Below, one piece after another: positions 36,253-50,500 of a stretch of 64,000 bases of DNA (positions are counted from its first letter, which is position 1; each line of letters begins with the position of its first letter). A program made the translations under genes and the position numbers. Origin of the DNA: Anticarsia gemmatalis (taxonomy: Eukaryota; Arthropoda; Insecta; Lepidoptera; Erebidae). The stretch lies in contig NC_134769.1 in the NCBI RefSeq assembly GCF_050436995.1, positions 3,472,001 to 3,536,000 on the forward strand, given 5' to 3'. The notes under the pieces are model-generated. The model had not been told where the DNA came from, did not search any database, and was given only the letters and a program-made list of their open reading frames with translations.

Positions 36253-37039
36253 AAATGTGATACCGAAAATAGAAGGTGGCTCGTCCCCCTCGCCTCGTTG
36301 CGTATATGTATATGTTTTTACATCAAATAGAAAGCGATAAACGATGTGCAGATATTGCAGTCTTGTACGCAGTTTTAAATGCAATATGTTCGTGTATTAA
36401 AATTTTTAATGACGTTACATATTTTGTTCTGAGTAGCGTTTTACATATTAAATTACACATAGACCAAGAATATGATTAACAAAATGAAAAGTCATGTTGC
36501 ATTCATCCAGTTCGTGTATTAAAATATAATCAAGAATTTCTCCCTTCTTATTTTTCTTCGCTTGTAATTTATGTTTCGGTTTGTAGTCTAATCAAGTCTG
36601 AGATTAGGGTAATGTGTTTCTTGACGGAAAGCATTTCGATGTGAGTTCTTTCTGGTAATTAAGGACACAGTTGTGATTGGAATGATTGCGGCTGACTCAT
36701 TAGTTGTTAATTAATGTGTTAATGGAAGGAACTATTAACTTCATCCTGGGTTAAATTACGACTATCACATGCTTAACAGTTTTCTTAGAAAGTTGGATCA
36801 TGCGTTGTTTTATGACATTATAGTATGGTGTAGATTAAAATAATGTAGGGAAATAAAAGGCAGCGTACGTTTTGACAGAAGGGCATTAAAAAAAAATTTG
36901 TTTAATTTTGATTCACCTCATTTCCTATTATTTTATCTATACTAAATACTATATAATTATATGGAAAAAGATTTTTTCACCAAAGTCTTGTTCTATAATT
37001 ATATGAAGAAAGGGGTCAGTTATATTTATTAATTGGATA

Positions 37040-37272
37040 CTAGAGGTCGCCAGCGACTTCGTCCACGTGGAAACCCTTTCGTGTCAATCCCGATCCCTCG
37101 GGAACTCTGGGATGAAAAGAAGCCTATGTGTTATTCTGGATCTTCAGCTACCTATATACCAAATTTTATCGTAATCGGCTCAGTAGTATTTGCGTGAAAG
37201 AGTAACAAACATCCATACATACAGACATACATACATTCTCACAAACTTTCGTATTTATGATATTTAATAGGA
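37040..37272 (-). mobile_element. Helitron-like non-autonomous element, 233 bp
   Basis: On the minus strand A|TCCTATTAAATATCATAAATACG ... GTCGCTGGCGACCTCTAG|T. TC and CTAG ends between A and T. The 5' module differs from the GTCT-type copies. Confidence 0.8.
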
Positions 37273-37819
37273 TTTCATGCAACGATCTTTACTTCCGTAC
37301 TACCGGTTTTACACGGATTTATATTATGTATTAGATTAATACCGCATCGGTTTCATTAGTTACGATTACTTGTGTTGTATAGTTTAATAGCTACAATAAA
37401 TTAATGGCTTGGTTTACTCGGTTAATTACAAGATATCATGTCATTGTTACCTAATATTAAATTTTGAGTAAGTGCTGTCCAAAATATGATTGATTATAAA
37501 TAATTGAATGTTGTTGTTGCAGTATTGACAGACCATTTTGTAGCTTGTCAGATTAAAGAAGATATTAGAAAACTGAAAACATAAGTACTACTAATGTCCT
37601 CCAAGCTGATATTCGGCCACGACGAAAAGTTTCATTGAAACTGGGCAACGGTTCAGGACTTCGTTTATAGTGTCCAAGTGTGTGCACTATACCTACACTA
37701 GCTATCATAGCCCAGTGGAACGGATAACCGACACGACCAGTGTCCAGAATATGTCCAGGAGTGTGCAGGACCGACGGCTCTACGTGCTCTTAGGACAATT
37801 ACTGCAAAAGTCTTAACAA

Positions 37820-37905
37820 AAACCTTTTTGGCTCAACCTGGGATTCGAACAAGAGACCTTTGCGCGGCAGTCGGATACACAACCGACTGCTGTACAGAAG
37901 CAGGC
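37820..37905 (-). mobile_element. tRNA-like SINE head
   Basis: Minus strand: TACAGCAGTCGG..TGTATCCGACT, then B box GTTCGAATCCC. Shares the CAGTCG..TATCCGACT head with 40445-40542. Too altered for a functional tRNA. Confidence 0.55.
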
Positions 37906-40444
37906 AACGTATTTCTAAGGTATTAAAGAAAGGTTGCACTAAAAACATTAAGACTAAGTTTAAATTATAAACGAGCACTTGATTCATAGCTACACCACCG
38001 TTGAGATCAATCAGAGGCAGTTTTTATCATTAAATAATAAAAAGCAGAAAACCCAGTCATTTAACTTTCTCGTAATAAAAATCAATCTGTCAATCATCCA
38101 TGTCGATTACAAACAATGTGTTGTATAAAAACTTTTTCCCATTACTCCATAACAGTAGAAAAACCGGAGCGCGGGAAAATTGCGCGCGAAAACAGAGACG
38201 GCCATTTTGAATACTTTCTCAGTTAGTAAAACAGTTTGTTTCTACGACATTGAACTGTTACAGTTGTTACGATTGCGATTTTAATTGCTAATTGTAATTG
38301 TGTTGCGTAATGACTGCTTTTACATCGTTTTTGTTGGCAGTCTTCATGCGATTCAGTTTTATAATGACATGCGATGCAGATGTGAGATGAGTTTACGATT
38401 TAAATTAAGTTTCATGGTCATGTTTTTTCGTATTTTATTCTCGTACAGAACATTTTGACGAAGAATTATTGTGATATATTTATCTGAAAATTATTCAGTT
38501 AATAAAATTAAACGTCTGAAATTTAGTTTTTATTTTGCATTGTTTGTTGTCAGGCCTTAAAAAGTAAAGATTATTTTTTCCTCCAAGAATAAAATTATAC
38601 AATAGGTACACATACCTACAAAATACTTAAATGTTCTTTTCTAATCTTATCCTAGCGCCGACCCATTGACACTATGTCCATGTTAATTCCCTTTGTCACT
38701 GAAAAGGTTGGAACACTGAAAAGCTTAGGTTTTGATATGGAAGTAATTGTACTTTACCCGTGACTATCCTTCCGCGGGACGAAGGTATGGTCACGTATGT
38801 TTTAGTAAGTTTTTTTTGTATAGAATCTTGCAATCAGCCTTTCGACTATAAGCAAATGCGTGGTGATTTTGAGATGGTTTTAATTAAGTAAATATTTAAT
38901 TTAAGATTAGACCCATGTTACTGTAACCCATAACCCGTAAAAAGTAAAAACCCATCACAACGTTACGCTACAGAAGCCCGTAATAGTTGAGCTATTAGCA
39001 TGACGCCACATAATTGTGTGACGTCACAGACCCATGATGGAGCGTACGAAATATTAATTAAGAGTCCACAACGAGCTGAGTAATCAAGGTGGGGTATAAA
39101 AACTGCTGCTTATTAACATTTTTAAGGTAGGTTAATCTAAATAATATACTATTTTACCGTTGTATTAAACCGAGAAGTAAAGTAGCTAGAATAGCTTCTA
39201 TTGTACCAGCTTGGTGCCATTTTCGCTAATGCAGCAAAGAAATTCTAAGTTAAAGTGACGCGCGAAAGTAGTAAATTGTGTTCGGAACTATATTTTAATG
39301 TATTTGGTAAGTATGTTATTATCTATCTACGAACGCTGAAATAATAAGATTTATGTTTTGGAGTTAAAGTGGAACGATTTTTTGGAGTTAAGTGGAATAA
39401 CCCCACTAAAAACATGGTGCAGAAAGAAGCCAAATCAATTGTATTCCTTATCCAAATTTATATTGAAAAATACGAAATCTGTCTCCCTGTTGCGTTTTCA
39501 CGGCAAAACAGCTGGTGCCAAATTAAGAAATTTTTCTCTTCAAATTAGGTGGTATTTATTAAAATCGAATCCCTGAATACTTATCTTTTGCCCACATTGC
39601 ACACGGGCGGGGTCATGAAGCTAGCAGGTAGATTAATTGAAAAATAAAAAATAGGGCAGCAATGCCAGAAGGGTTCTTGATAACAACGTTTGAATGTATG
39701 TCGAGTGGTAGCGGATTCGAACTCGATGTGTTTGACACTGACCTCCTTGTAGTACAATGTCAAGAGTTTATTAATGAAACTGTTGAGAACTATTATACAA
39801 TAGAAGCTAGTATTACAGCTAATTGGTGTTGAAACTTTAGCTTGCTGTAATATTGTAATGAAATACGAGAGTTAAAGTGGTTCACAGAAATTTATGCGAC
39901 TTCAAAAAAGAGGTTTTAAAATTCGGTCGGAATGGTATATTTGTGATCATTGTTATACTACTATCTAAAGAGAAAAAAAATGTTCTTTGGTATATAACGA
40001 GAACTACTGAGAGTAGGCACATAAAAAAAGCGAAGAACTAAAATGATTTATCGGAAAATAAATAAATATCGAGTAGAAAAAAGAAGTATGAAGATATCAT
40101 TTAAAAACATATAATTTAAGTAGTGAAATATTCCGTGTAAAATATTAGCAAACATTAGAACTAAATTTGAAGTAAGATAGTGTTATCGGTTAGCTAAAAA
40201 CATACTAAATTATGTTTTCATAAGTTAAACACTGATAAAGCAAATACGGGCACATACAGCTATAAACTGTTTTGATAAAAAAGAACAATATGTAGGTATG
40301 GACTATAGGTACAGGTCGCGTCATATAAGTTTGTGTATTTGAATACAGCAACAAGGATGCGAAGTAGGCGAAAATGTAAATAAAAGACGGAGAGGGAAAG
40401 ATAAGGATAGAAGACAGAAAGGAAGTCTCTTTCCGCCAAGTCAA

Positions 40445-40542
40445 CAAACTCTGGGCTGCTATAAAAAATATTGATACCCGAAGATCGAACCCGAGACCAC
40501 ATGATCAGTAGTCGGATACACTATCGACTGCACCACAGAAAT
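40445..40542 (-). mobile_element. tRNA-like SINE head, second copy
   Basis: Minus strand: GGTGCAGTCGATAGTGTATCCGACT followed by CTCGGGTTCGATCTTCGG (B box with one change). Confidence 0.55.
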
Positions 40543-43500
40543 AGTTAAATACTGTTACGTGAAAGTAAATATTATTATTGTAGTTTACATAATATAACTT
40601 CACGATAGTGACCTCATTAGGGCACTGTTATAGGCACGTTTGAACTGAAATTTCAAGGTAACTGATAACATCAATCTTTCGGCTATTGTGCCCACTTATT
40701 AAAGTAACGTGTTTGGACATCGAAAATAACTCATTACTGGTTACACGTGGTTTTTTGTGGAAAGTATAAGGAGGAAAAAAATATGAACTGTTTTGTCATG
40801 CAATGAGTAATTATCACGTCAATTACGGTTTATGGTTTTAGGCAGTTGCTTCATTATTATTGTTTATGTAGTTCTGGGTGCTACTTTTTATTTCTAAAGC
40901 GAAACACAAAATGTAAGACTTGCTGCACAAATATTCGGTTCCGCAATATGTATCGAACGACAAATCTTGCAAGCTTGTGACGATCGGGATAATCATACAA
41001 ATTGGTTTTTGCCGCCCGGTTAGGCCGATTAATGCCGAACCGAATTTGTGTGTAGCAAGCCTGATGTCAAATAATATTCGGATTTGGATATTACTGTTAA
41101 CTTAGTCTAGTAGTAAGAAAAGAGAATGATGATAATATAAGGTATCTGCAGCATTATTGAAAAGGTTGTTTTATCCAAAAACAAAACATAGCACATAGAA
41201 ACATGCTTCAAACTTTTTGCTTAAAACATCTTACCTTAAATGGTCATCGACTATCGATTCCACATATCATTTTGAAGGTCAGATTTAAATTCAAATTCAA
41301 TTCAAACATTCAATTCCATTCAAACAAATTTAAAACCTACCACGAAAAACACCGCTTTATAAAAATCAATATCTTCCGAAACGTTTCAGGGAAACAAAGC
41401 TTTTTGGGTCAAAACAAACCAATAAACTTTAATATTCAGTATCCCGGTATCGGAAACCCTGTGAATTTACACAAACGGGCTCTGTATAAATACGTGTAAG
41501 CTGTAGTCTAACAACTTTGTGGAGAACCTTGTTTGCAAGGTTCACGTGGAGGTATACAAAATTCAGAATTTAAAACAAATTAAAATTAATGACCCGTTGT
41601 TCTAATATTATAATAAACATGCAAAGCGAAAGTTTAAAAGATCAGCGACCCGCAAGCAAGGATGCCTGTTTGATACATCCTGTTTTATTTTGAAAATGAA
41701 AATACACAGTTATTAATTATTAAAATATAAGCAATCCGTGTTCCTATGGTTCTCTATTAAGTTGTCGGACTATAATATGAGGATTGCGCTGTGACCGTTG
41801 CCGGTCTGTTGTCAGCTATATTAAGTGCCTTTGTCAGCAGTTATGATAAACTGGGTTAAGATGTTACGACGATAGGCTTGCTGAAATCGCATAAATGAAT
41901 GTGAGAAATGAATTAAGTTGATATTTCGTAAAGAGATAAATGACGAATCTTTCTGTCTTTGAAAATGTGTTTCACAGATATAATAGCCAATTACTATGAG
42001 ACGTTTGTGGTGATTTCTATAGTAAGCGTATTTTATCGATTAAAATTATTATTTTGCAATGTTACCATTCTATTTCTACTGTGAATGAAGCAAGGGAAGT
42101 TGGTAAAGATCGTAGGTATGGGAAGAAGGCGTCTGAATGTGTTTATATTTATATTCCATTGTTTAAATCCAAATTAAACCAAAGTGATTGCTAAATAAAT
42201 TGTTAGTAATCATATTCTGTCGTAATAAGTAATTGCTTTCTTTTCAGTTATATACTTTTATTGCTGACTGTACAACACGAACAGCAAAGACTCAGGACAA
42301 AATGTTTGTTTTACTAAAAGCAAAATATCATGTTACCGAGTTGAAAGAGAAATCGGAGTGGCTTTCCGTCTCTTTCTCACAAAAGAAACTAGAGAACATC
42401 AAAAGGGGAAAACTAGTAGTCAATTAACTTCGTTACTAACAACAATCCCTTGACATTCTAATAAATAAAGTAATTTTATACTATGTTTATCAGATCTTCA
42501 GCTGAGATTTCGGCTTTCGGTGAATCCAGTCCTAATTTTATGGGTGGGCAATAATCGTTTTATATACAGGGTGAACACATCATTTTTCTCCACCAAGTAC
42601 TCTCTCTTCATGGAAAGAGAACTTTAAATATTTACTTAACATAACTTAGTTCACAGAAAAAAACATTATTTTAATATTTACTTAACATAACTGTATTCTA
42701 CTTGTATGTACATTCAAAAGATTTTGATGAAATCGCACATACACTACAAACTAAATCATCAAAATTCAGGAGCCTCATGAAATACAAAAAAATGCTTCTA
42801 TTTTCTTCACTAATTGAAGCACATACTCTGTTATACAAATAACTTTCCAGTGCCCTATTCCCGAAATTTTTCAGCCCCAAAACACCAGTCCCTTTTTCAC
42901 AAGAATTACTCATAAAGTGAACAGGGGTGGCTTTATGTTCCCTGAAGTATTGAGGGGTCAGTAGCCAGTACATAGTCGTGTATTGTACACATGAATACAT
43001 AATGAATTCAATCTGGTCATTTAGTATGCTGTATGTTAAATAAGTACTTTAAAATGAAGGACACGAATTGTAGTGGAGGAGGTCACCTATTGTGAGTTTG
43101 TGACTAATAATTTAGGTTTGTCTGCTTTAAATTTTAATGCTGGTATAAGATTATTTTAAGCTATTGTATAAGAGTCCCGTTTTTTTTTATTAAGAAGAAA
43201 AAATATAAATACACAATGACAAGAAAACAGATTAATAACAAAAACAGACTCCCGCATTAAATTAACCTGTGAACTTTTCTCCTACTAGTAGATTTTTAGT
43301 CGTTCCTTTCGTTCCGATTTTGATCTTACGAAAAATAAAGCACTTAGAAAGAAATGCATACAGCAGTCAATAGAATATGAGTATGATTTATGTGCAGTAG
43401 GTATCAAATACACGAGACTTAAATCCACAATATTTGTAACTCGAAAGTTTATCTAACTCATATCTACGAATTGAAATGTCCAATACTAGCGAACCAATTC

Positions 43501-44701
43501 AGTGCTGTAGACAGCAACGTTATTGGAAAAAATGAAAAACCAGCGGTCGTAACTAACAGGCATCTGTTATTGGTTTGAAATACGTGTTGTATAACCTATT
43601 AAAACTATAGGTTAATAACATTTCTTTTATTTTATTTCATCGTCATAGTTAAGTACTTTAGTCATAATAATTGTCATTAAAATTAAAGTCTCATTGAAAA
43701 CCAGCGCTGAAATATCTTCGTGGTATTGCAGCATATAGCTGAATGAGGGCCTCATTGTTGGCAATACGTGCACATATTGTTATTTTTTTTATTGTTTATA
43801 TTTGTTTATTGCCAACAATAAAATTATTTTCATTTTATTTAGGGAGAGATTTTTGCACAGGAAGACGTTTTATTGGGAAACAATTTTTCAATTCAAAAGC
43901 AATATTACTTATTTTCAAGAGCTTACCATTTCAACCATAGGCATGTCCATTTTCTTAACAAGTTTAAACGATACTAAATACTTACAGTATATTTCTGTAT
44001 TGATAATGTTATCATTCTTAAGAGAGTATTGTTATTACTTGTATACAAGTGCGAATGATAAGACGGTTTGTTGTTAGTGATTTTATCTCTAAATGTGGAC
44101 ATAACTAGTTGACTAATCTTGAACTTGGAATGGAGTCAAAGCCAGAACTTTTATTCTATTGGTCTTTAAATCTTTGAATGATTCTGCACGGGTCTACTGT
44201 ATTTGTAAGTAAAGTCTATTTAAACCGCTAGCAATGCCTATTCTAGTCACAATAGGGGATTCTAGAAACTTCCATCTATTCTGTAATTAACTGGTAACTT
44301 AATGGTAAAATTATATCAGTTTATCGGTCTTAGTCGTGATCAGATAAGACAAACAGGATTTCGCCTTTATAATTTTATATGATGGCTAAAAACTTTGATA
44401 GAACAGCTATTATTGAATTTAATATTATTATCTTCATAATAGAATCTATAATAGAAAGCCACAAAGAGAAGACGTAGCACAATATTGAAATATACCAGTT
44501 TCTAGTTTGTCACTTTACAAGATATATGGATCCTTTCACTATAGTATTAAAAATACGCTTTAAATTAGGTTTCTAATAGAGAAACTTGGTATCGCATAAC
44601 TTGTATGCATTTATTATTGAAGTATACAGAAAATTCTATTAAAATTTGATTTTCATATTACTTTATTGAAAAAGCCTAGCGGTATACTAACCTTTATAGG
44701 G

Positions 44702-44728
44702 CATAGTATAGGCAAGACCTATACTATG
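44702..44728. repeat. Perfect 11-bp hairpin
   Basis: CATAGTATAGG / CCTATACTATG with loop CAAGA. Outer ACCTTTA..TAAAGGT bases extend the symmetry imperfectly. Confidence 0.65.
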
Positions 44729-45837
44729 GTTATATATATAAAGGTATTAACCAATTCATATGCGAACACGAAAGTATTAAGGATATAACCATTGACCACT
44801 TATTCAGCGTTAAACTTTTAAATAGGTTATACGACTATGTCTTTTTTTTCGTTAAAATCTCGGCATAGTAACAGTCAGGATATGTCATTGTTTAATTTAT
44901 TTTTAGACCATGCGAATTAAGCAATCAATAGAACATCTGTTAATTAAATAACAACAACATAGCACATGGTTACGACGCGAAACAAATTGAAAAAAAACTG
45001 GTGGTCCAATAGACGAATATGTAGGACATCAAAAAACATAATAACTAGGAAAAGAGCTTGTAAATAAACGGCACTATAACCAAATGTCCAGCCTGCATCC
45101 TTATCCTGGGACCACCACCCGTAGGTGGTACTAACCGGACCACACCAGTCAGTCAATATTGACCATCAATTCGTGAGAAAGCATCTGTGACACCTCGGGT
45201 TAAACAAACGGTTACGTAGTCTTGCATAATAAAACAAGTCTAAAGATAAAATAAACATTGTGTCATCAGCTGACCCACTTCTCATCGTGGCTTGATGTTA
45301 TAGCGGTAGAGATAAGATTATCTGGTTTGAGGTTTGGACTATTTGGACCAAATTCTTTAGATTTACCCGCCGTCTGTGCGCAAATTAATTGCCAGTTTGG
45401 TAAGAGTATCAAAGAATAAAATTTATACAATGAAGAAAACATTGGAGATGAGTCATGGAAATCTGTAAATATGCAATTTCAAAAGGACGCAAGTCTTATG
45501 TATTTATAATGTGATATTTGCTCTTTAAGAAATTGCTTATCAATATAGTTTTGTCTAATATCATCTATGCAAATGAATCAGCCTAACCAAAGCCGCATTT
45601 AGAAATGGATTTAAAAATGTAGAAACTCCTTCCAGACGACTGCTTTTAAAAATGCACCAGACATACTATACAAATGAGAAATGCGAAGAAATGGCATAAC
45701 AATGGGGTTGGGGCGTCTCCTTATGACGGCATAATATGAAGAAAGTCACGCGACTGAATATTCTTTCTTGCAAATAAACTAAGCAGACTTCAGTACTTGT
45801 TATGACAATTATGTTCATACTTAAAAAAAGTATTTCC

Positions 45838-46020
45838 GTACTAATAATTGCTCTTATGTCGTGGGGACTTGTACAAGCACACAAATAACGAATACAAAGT
45901 ATAACCAGGTCGGAAACAACTATTTGTGAATCGCACAAATATTCATTCCGGATAGGAATTGAACTCACGACCTCAGTACACACATTAATAGTGGTTTGGG
46001 GACAAGCATAACCACGCCAT
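45838..46020 (-). mobile_element. Degenerate tRNA-derived SINE (second family)
   Basis: Same family as 46072-46280 in the opposite direction. B box AGTTCAATTCC at 45955-45965. The tail around 45843-45900 matches the family's 3' end. Confidence 0.6.
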
Positions 46021-46071
46021 GGATGTCTCATATAAATATTATAACGTAGCTTATAAACAAAAATACTATCG

Positions 46072-46280
46072 GTATCCGTGGCGCAGTGGTTTAGGTCGCC
46101 ACGTCGCTACCATTGCGTCGGGACGTCGTGGGTTCTATTCCCACACGGAATAATTATTTGTGCGATCCAAAAATAAATTGTTTCGGGTCTGGTTGTTCTT
46201 TGTGTCCGTTGTTTGTATGTTTCTGAAAGTACCCGCAACACAAGACCAATTCTTAATGTAGGAGTTGTCTTAAAAAGAAG
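46072..46280 (+). mobile_element. Full-length tRNA-derived SINE with target duplication
   Basis: GTATCCGTGGCGCAGTGG head with A box at 46079-46089 and B box GGTTCTATTCC at 46131-46141, then a tRNA-unrelated body. The 10-bp direct repeat AATACTATCG flanks it exactly (46062-46071, 46281-46290), so both ends are defined and the insertion is fairly recent. Not a functional tRNA: the loop region is too long. Confidence 0.88.
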
Positions 46281-47164
46281 AATACTATCGCATAGAAAAG
46301 TTATAATTAGGTATGAAAAATTAAAAGTCGGCTTACCAATTCAGTCATTGGAACGTCCATATTCACAGTTCACGAATGTACAACTAAATATAAATGTTTA
46401 TTTTCTGCACTGATAGCGCTATCAACACTCTTAAACATTGTTATTTTTATTATGTAAGCGAGATGATAAAACTTTATTATTATTTTCTTAAGAGTTTTTG
46501 TCAGAATTTAAATGAAGTGACTACAATTTTACTAACAAGAAATACGAATTACGATAATCTTTTTATGTTTATCTTTTTCTTTTTATCTTTTTATGATTTA
46601 TTACCCGACGTTTCGATCGAGTTGCATCGATCGTGGTAATGGGCAGGCTCAATTTTAACAAAAATTTTGATATAATATGGTATACAACTCTTAAACTATC
46701 CACCGCACCGCATAGCCAGTACATTTTGTTTGGTATTATGTGTACAAGCCGCGATAGTTTAAACACACACAACTAGTAATACATGTTATTTGCAGCAACT
46801 GAAGTATAAACCCTTATACAGTAGTCGTTTTTACAAAACAAAAAGTTGTATCAAGCCTTTTGGAAGATTAGACAGTACCTTAATTGCTTTCTTTATCGCC
46901 ATTTCATATCAAGTTATAGATATCTGGATTCTCAGTCCAGTTTCTATTGCATTTCTATAAACTTGTCAGTTCGGTCATGTTTGTTAGTGAGCAATTAAAT
47001 CTTTTCTCCCATACTTATGAATATTTATAAGGTTTCTAGCGGCTTGTCAGGTATCCATGTGTGATACCTTGATGAGATTATGGTAGAAATAAGCCAACGT
47101 ACAGAAACGATTCTGTACAATCTGTACTGTCGAGTATCGACATTTTGACACTTAGAATGTCCGT

Positions 47165-47265
47165 CAGAAGTCGTCGAAACGTCAGAGGCGCTGATCAGAT
47201 TTTCATAAAATATTTCTCGATGACAGGTCGGTTGCCGGTAGTCGATAGTAGTAGAGAATCCAGCT
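47165..47265 (+). repeat. Unclassified about 90-bp interspersed repeat, copy 3
   Basis: GAGGCGCTGATCAGATTTT .. CGGTTGCCGGTAGTCGATAG. Aligns with 21735-21830 (reverse) and 34008-34097 (reverse). Confidence 0.6.
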
Positions 47266-47349
47266 ATTGGCTTTATTAATTAAATAAATTAATGTCATAA
47301 TTGTCTATATCTCGGACTCTCTCAATTGTTGCTATTTGATGTTTATAAA

Positions 47350-47549
47350 TCCTACTTCCTAGTAGTATCAGAAATATGAAAGTTTGTGATGATGTATGGT
47401 ACATGTTTGTTACTGTGTCACGAAAAAACTAAGGGAGGGATTATAATAAAAATTTGGTACACTGAGAGCTTATAACCTGGATTAAAACTTATGATACTTT
47501 TTACCCCGGGAAACCTTTTCACATGGACGAAATCGCATGCAGAATCTAG
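47350..47549 (+). mobile_element. Diverged Helitron-like element
   Basis: A|TCCTACTT, AAAGTTTGTGATGATGTATG, TTGTTACTGTGTCACG, and an end GACGAAATCGCATGCAGAATCTAG|T. Same layout as 37040-37272. Confidence 0.6.
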
Positions 47550-50500
47550 TCAATTAGTAATAATGATTTCGTAATTACGTTAAGATCATTCAATTAATAT
47601 TTTATTCAAGCGTGAATATCGATAGCAGTTTAGTCTATCTGATGATCAGTGAAAGCTTTAATGAATAAATAATGTGATTCCTATTGACAACCGACCATGA
47701 TATTGCCACAAAATACTATTAAAAGTCAATTAGTTTGAAGTGACAAAAATACCAAAACTATTATCGTGTCATATATGTATACAGATGACTTATTGAGGTA
47801 TTAATGCCATTTTAAGCAGGCGTCAAAAACAATTTAGTTTTCTCATTAGTCATATAAAATCTACTTTTCTCACCCTTCTTGATACAGAAAACTGAATTAT
47901 TCCGCCCCATCGATCTCGTAAATGGCGCCACGGAATCCACTTCCAGACATTCCCTCTTGCACCCCATAACGATCGTCTCTGCCTACCCTAAATCTTATTA
48001 AAGGGGACACGCAAACCACTTACAGTCTGGAATTCTGTCTGAAATTCTATTCGAAGGGAGAACTTTAGGCTGAATATCTGAAGTTGCGGAATAAGATACT
48101 TTACTTAGAACTTATTGTTTTAGTGGTTTTGATATTTGAGATTATTAATGTAGTTAGAACAATGTTTTACAGTGTAAAGAAGTCTGCTAACAGGTAATTA
48201 CTCAGTTATATTATCTGTATCTCGCTGGTATAATAAACTTTATATGTACTATAAGTAATTTCTTAGTTGATCTAAGATAAATCAATCAAGATTTTGACAA
48301 AATAGTAGAGGATTTTTAAACATAATATTATTATTATGAAAATATCTATCAACTATATGTTTAATAATATGGAAGAATAATTCGTTAGACATGCAAAAGA
48401 TTTTATTTCATAATATGATGAGACAATAAAGTCTCACCTTCTGAATAACTAGGTACGTCGTACAGCGGATACAATGGTACTTACATTACAAATGAAAATA
48501 TTGGTAGAACAAGAAATAATATTTCTTCCTCGAATATTATAAATATTCCCAACCAATATATCAGTTAAGTGGTTTTACATCAATCTTGTGTCTCAAACTG
48601 CAAACGTAGGGAATTCGTCTAGACTTGAGTTATTTGTAAAATTCCGGTTTGCGAACTAGTGTGTAAGGGAGATAAGGGTGTGCTGTCCTTTTCACTCCAC
48701 TGACAAGGGTTCAAAGGGTTACTTTCTACATTTTATGGTAAGAAAGTACGGGTATTACTCACAATTTATCCATCCACGATTCGTCTAGGTTGGATAATAC
48801 AGTATTCAAAATTTTGCTTCAAGTGGGAAATTAATAAAATTTTAGGAGATAATAGATTTGCAATTAAAAAATATGGTACAAGATTCCTTAACGTTATTTT
48901 CTTTTACAAATAATTTACACCCACCAGTTACGTTTGAACGGGTTTTCATACGTCCTATTCCACGCTACTAAATGGGTTCCAAAAGTATTTTCTTCTGAAG
49001 TAAATTTATAAGAAGAAATTTGATTTTTTTCAGGTATTTATCATTTCGCAGCTTCCAAATATTAACATATATATACAGATATACCTATACACCGTCTCCA
49101 TCATCATTCGAAGGCAATAACCTAAAGCATAATAGCAGCTAAATGCTCTAACTAGTAGCATATTTACACGATCTATTAACATTCACTAGCTTCCAAAACA
49201 TTTCGGTATCTGTACGAGATTCATGGGAAAATTAACGTTTCTATTGTATGCTAGTACATTCACTTTAAGCCGTTTCTTAATTTTTGAGTTTAATTATAAT
49301 TGCAAATGAGATAAACAATTTAATCACGGTAGATTATAGATCAAAACGTGTAACGTGGTTAAGTTTTGTGAAATCTTACGTAAAAATACTTTTTGAAACA
49401 TCACAATTATATCTTTTAGGAGGTAGTAATCCCTCGTTATAACTGTTTGTCTATTACCTAATAATGCAATAATAGAACTGATTTTAATACAAAGACAGGT
49501 CATTGTATAGTTTGTTATACAGATAGGATAATCTTGTTACAGAAAAGCAATGACTGCAAATAATCTCACTAACCGAAAAAAGTCAGGAGCAAATCCCACT
49601 AGTCACTATACCTACTGTCATTTACAGGGTAGATTTGGAGATTCCAACAAATTCCGACTAATTATCTACATTTCCTGATAAAAAACGTCACCAACCTAGG
49701 ACCCACGACCACGCCTCATTCACTTTAGACTACTTAGGCCCCAAATAATTCATAAAATAAATGAAATCTGATTTAGTTGTAAGCTAATAAACTCCCTAAA
49801 ATAGTGTTTAAATAAATAAAATCTAATCTAGTTGTTATCTTCAACTGGTCTCAATTAAACCCCTGTACAGATACAGTGCCCAGGAGAGCCGGAGAGTTCG
49901 AGGCATTTCGTGACTGTAATTTAATGTGTGCGCACTGCGACATCTCATACAAAAACGTTAGGTTCTCTCTGCAGCGAAAATGGTGAAGCAGAAATAAGTT
50001 TTCTTTATTATTTATAAAGCGAATAATATTGTGAAGATATGTTTATATTTGAAGAAAAACTGTAGAACTAAAATCTTTTTCCAAGATTTTTTTTCATTTC
50101 GGAGAAGGTAGATTATTTTCATAGCGACATAGATCCAGTATCTCAGCCTATAAGTTAGTGGCAGCAAGTGAATGAAAGACCTATTAAATTGTGATCTGAT
50201 AAGCTCTTTGATACTGGCATAGTAGTTAGACAGGGCATAAGTATTTTAAGAAACAGTTGTAATGTCAGAAGAAATCTTTCATCGACAATATCAGACCTAG
50301 AAGATAAGATCTCTATCTTTACAATAAAGGTATTTTCAATAAACAGTACTTTTAGCAAAATGACCAGAGAACTGCCAACAACTACAACAGTATTATCAAC
50401 AGTTTCCACATTATTCCGGGATTATTTTGTCGGGAATGTTCGCAGCCACACCGACCAACTTTTTGCAATCATTCGGCAAACAGTTTTACGTTCCGCCTCA

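Noticed and set aside
42698..43000. 100-codon minus ORF
   Set aside because: No motif or splice context recognised; composition is like the surrounding non-coding DNA.
44944..45156. 70-codon minus ORF with TDWCGPVSTTYGWW as possible transposon protein
   Set aside because: No family recognised, no flanking coding sequence, and the right half is low-complexity hydrophobic.
45666..46031. 121-codon minus ORF
   Set aside because: Spans a degenerate SINE; not protein-coding.
46072..46150. Functional tRNA gene
   Set aside because: A and B boxes are good, but the cloverleaf does not close and the unit continues into a SINE body with target duplications.
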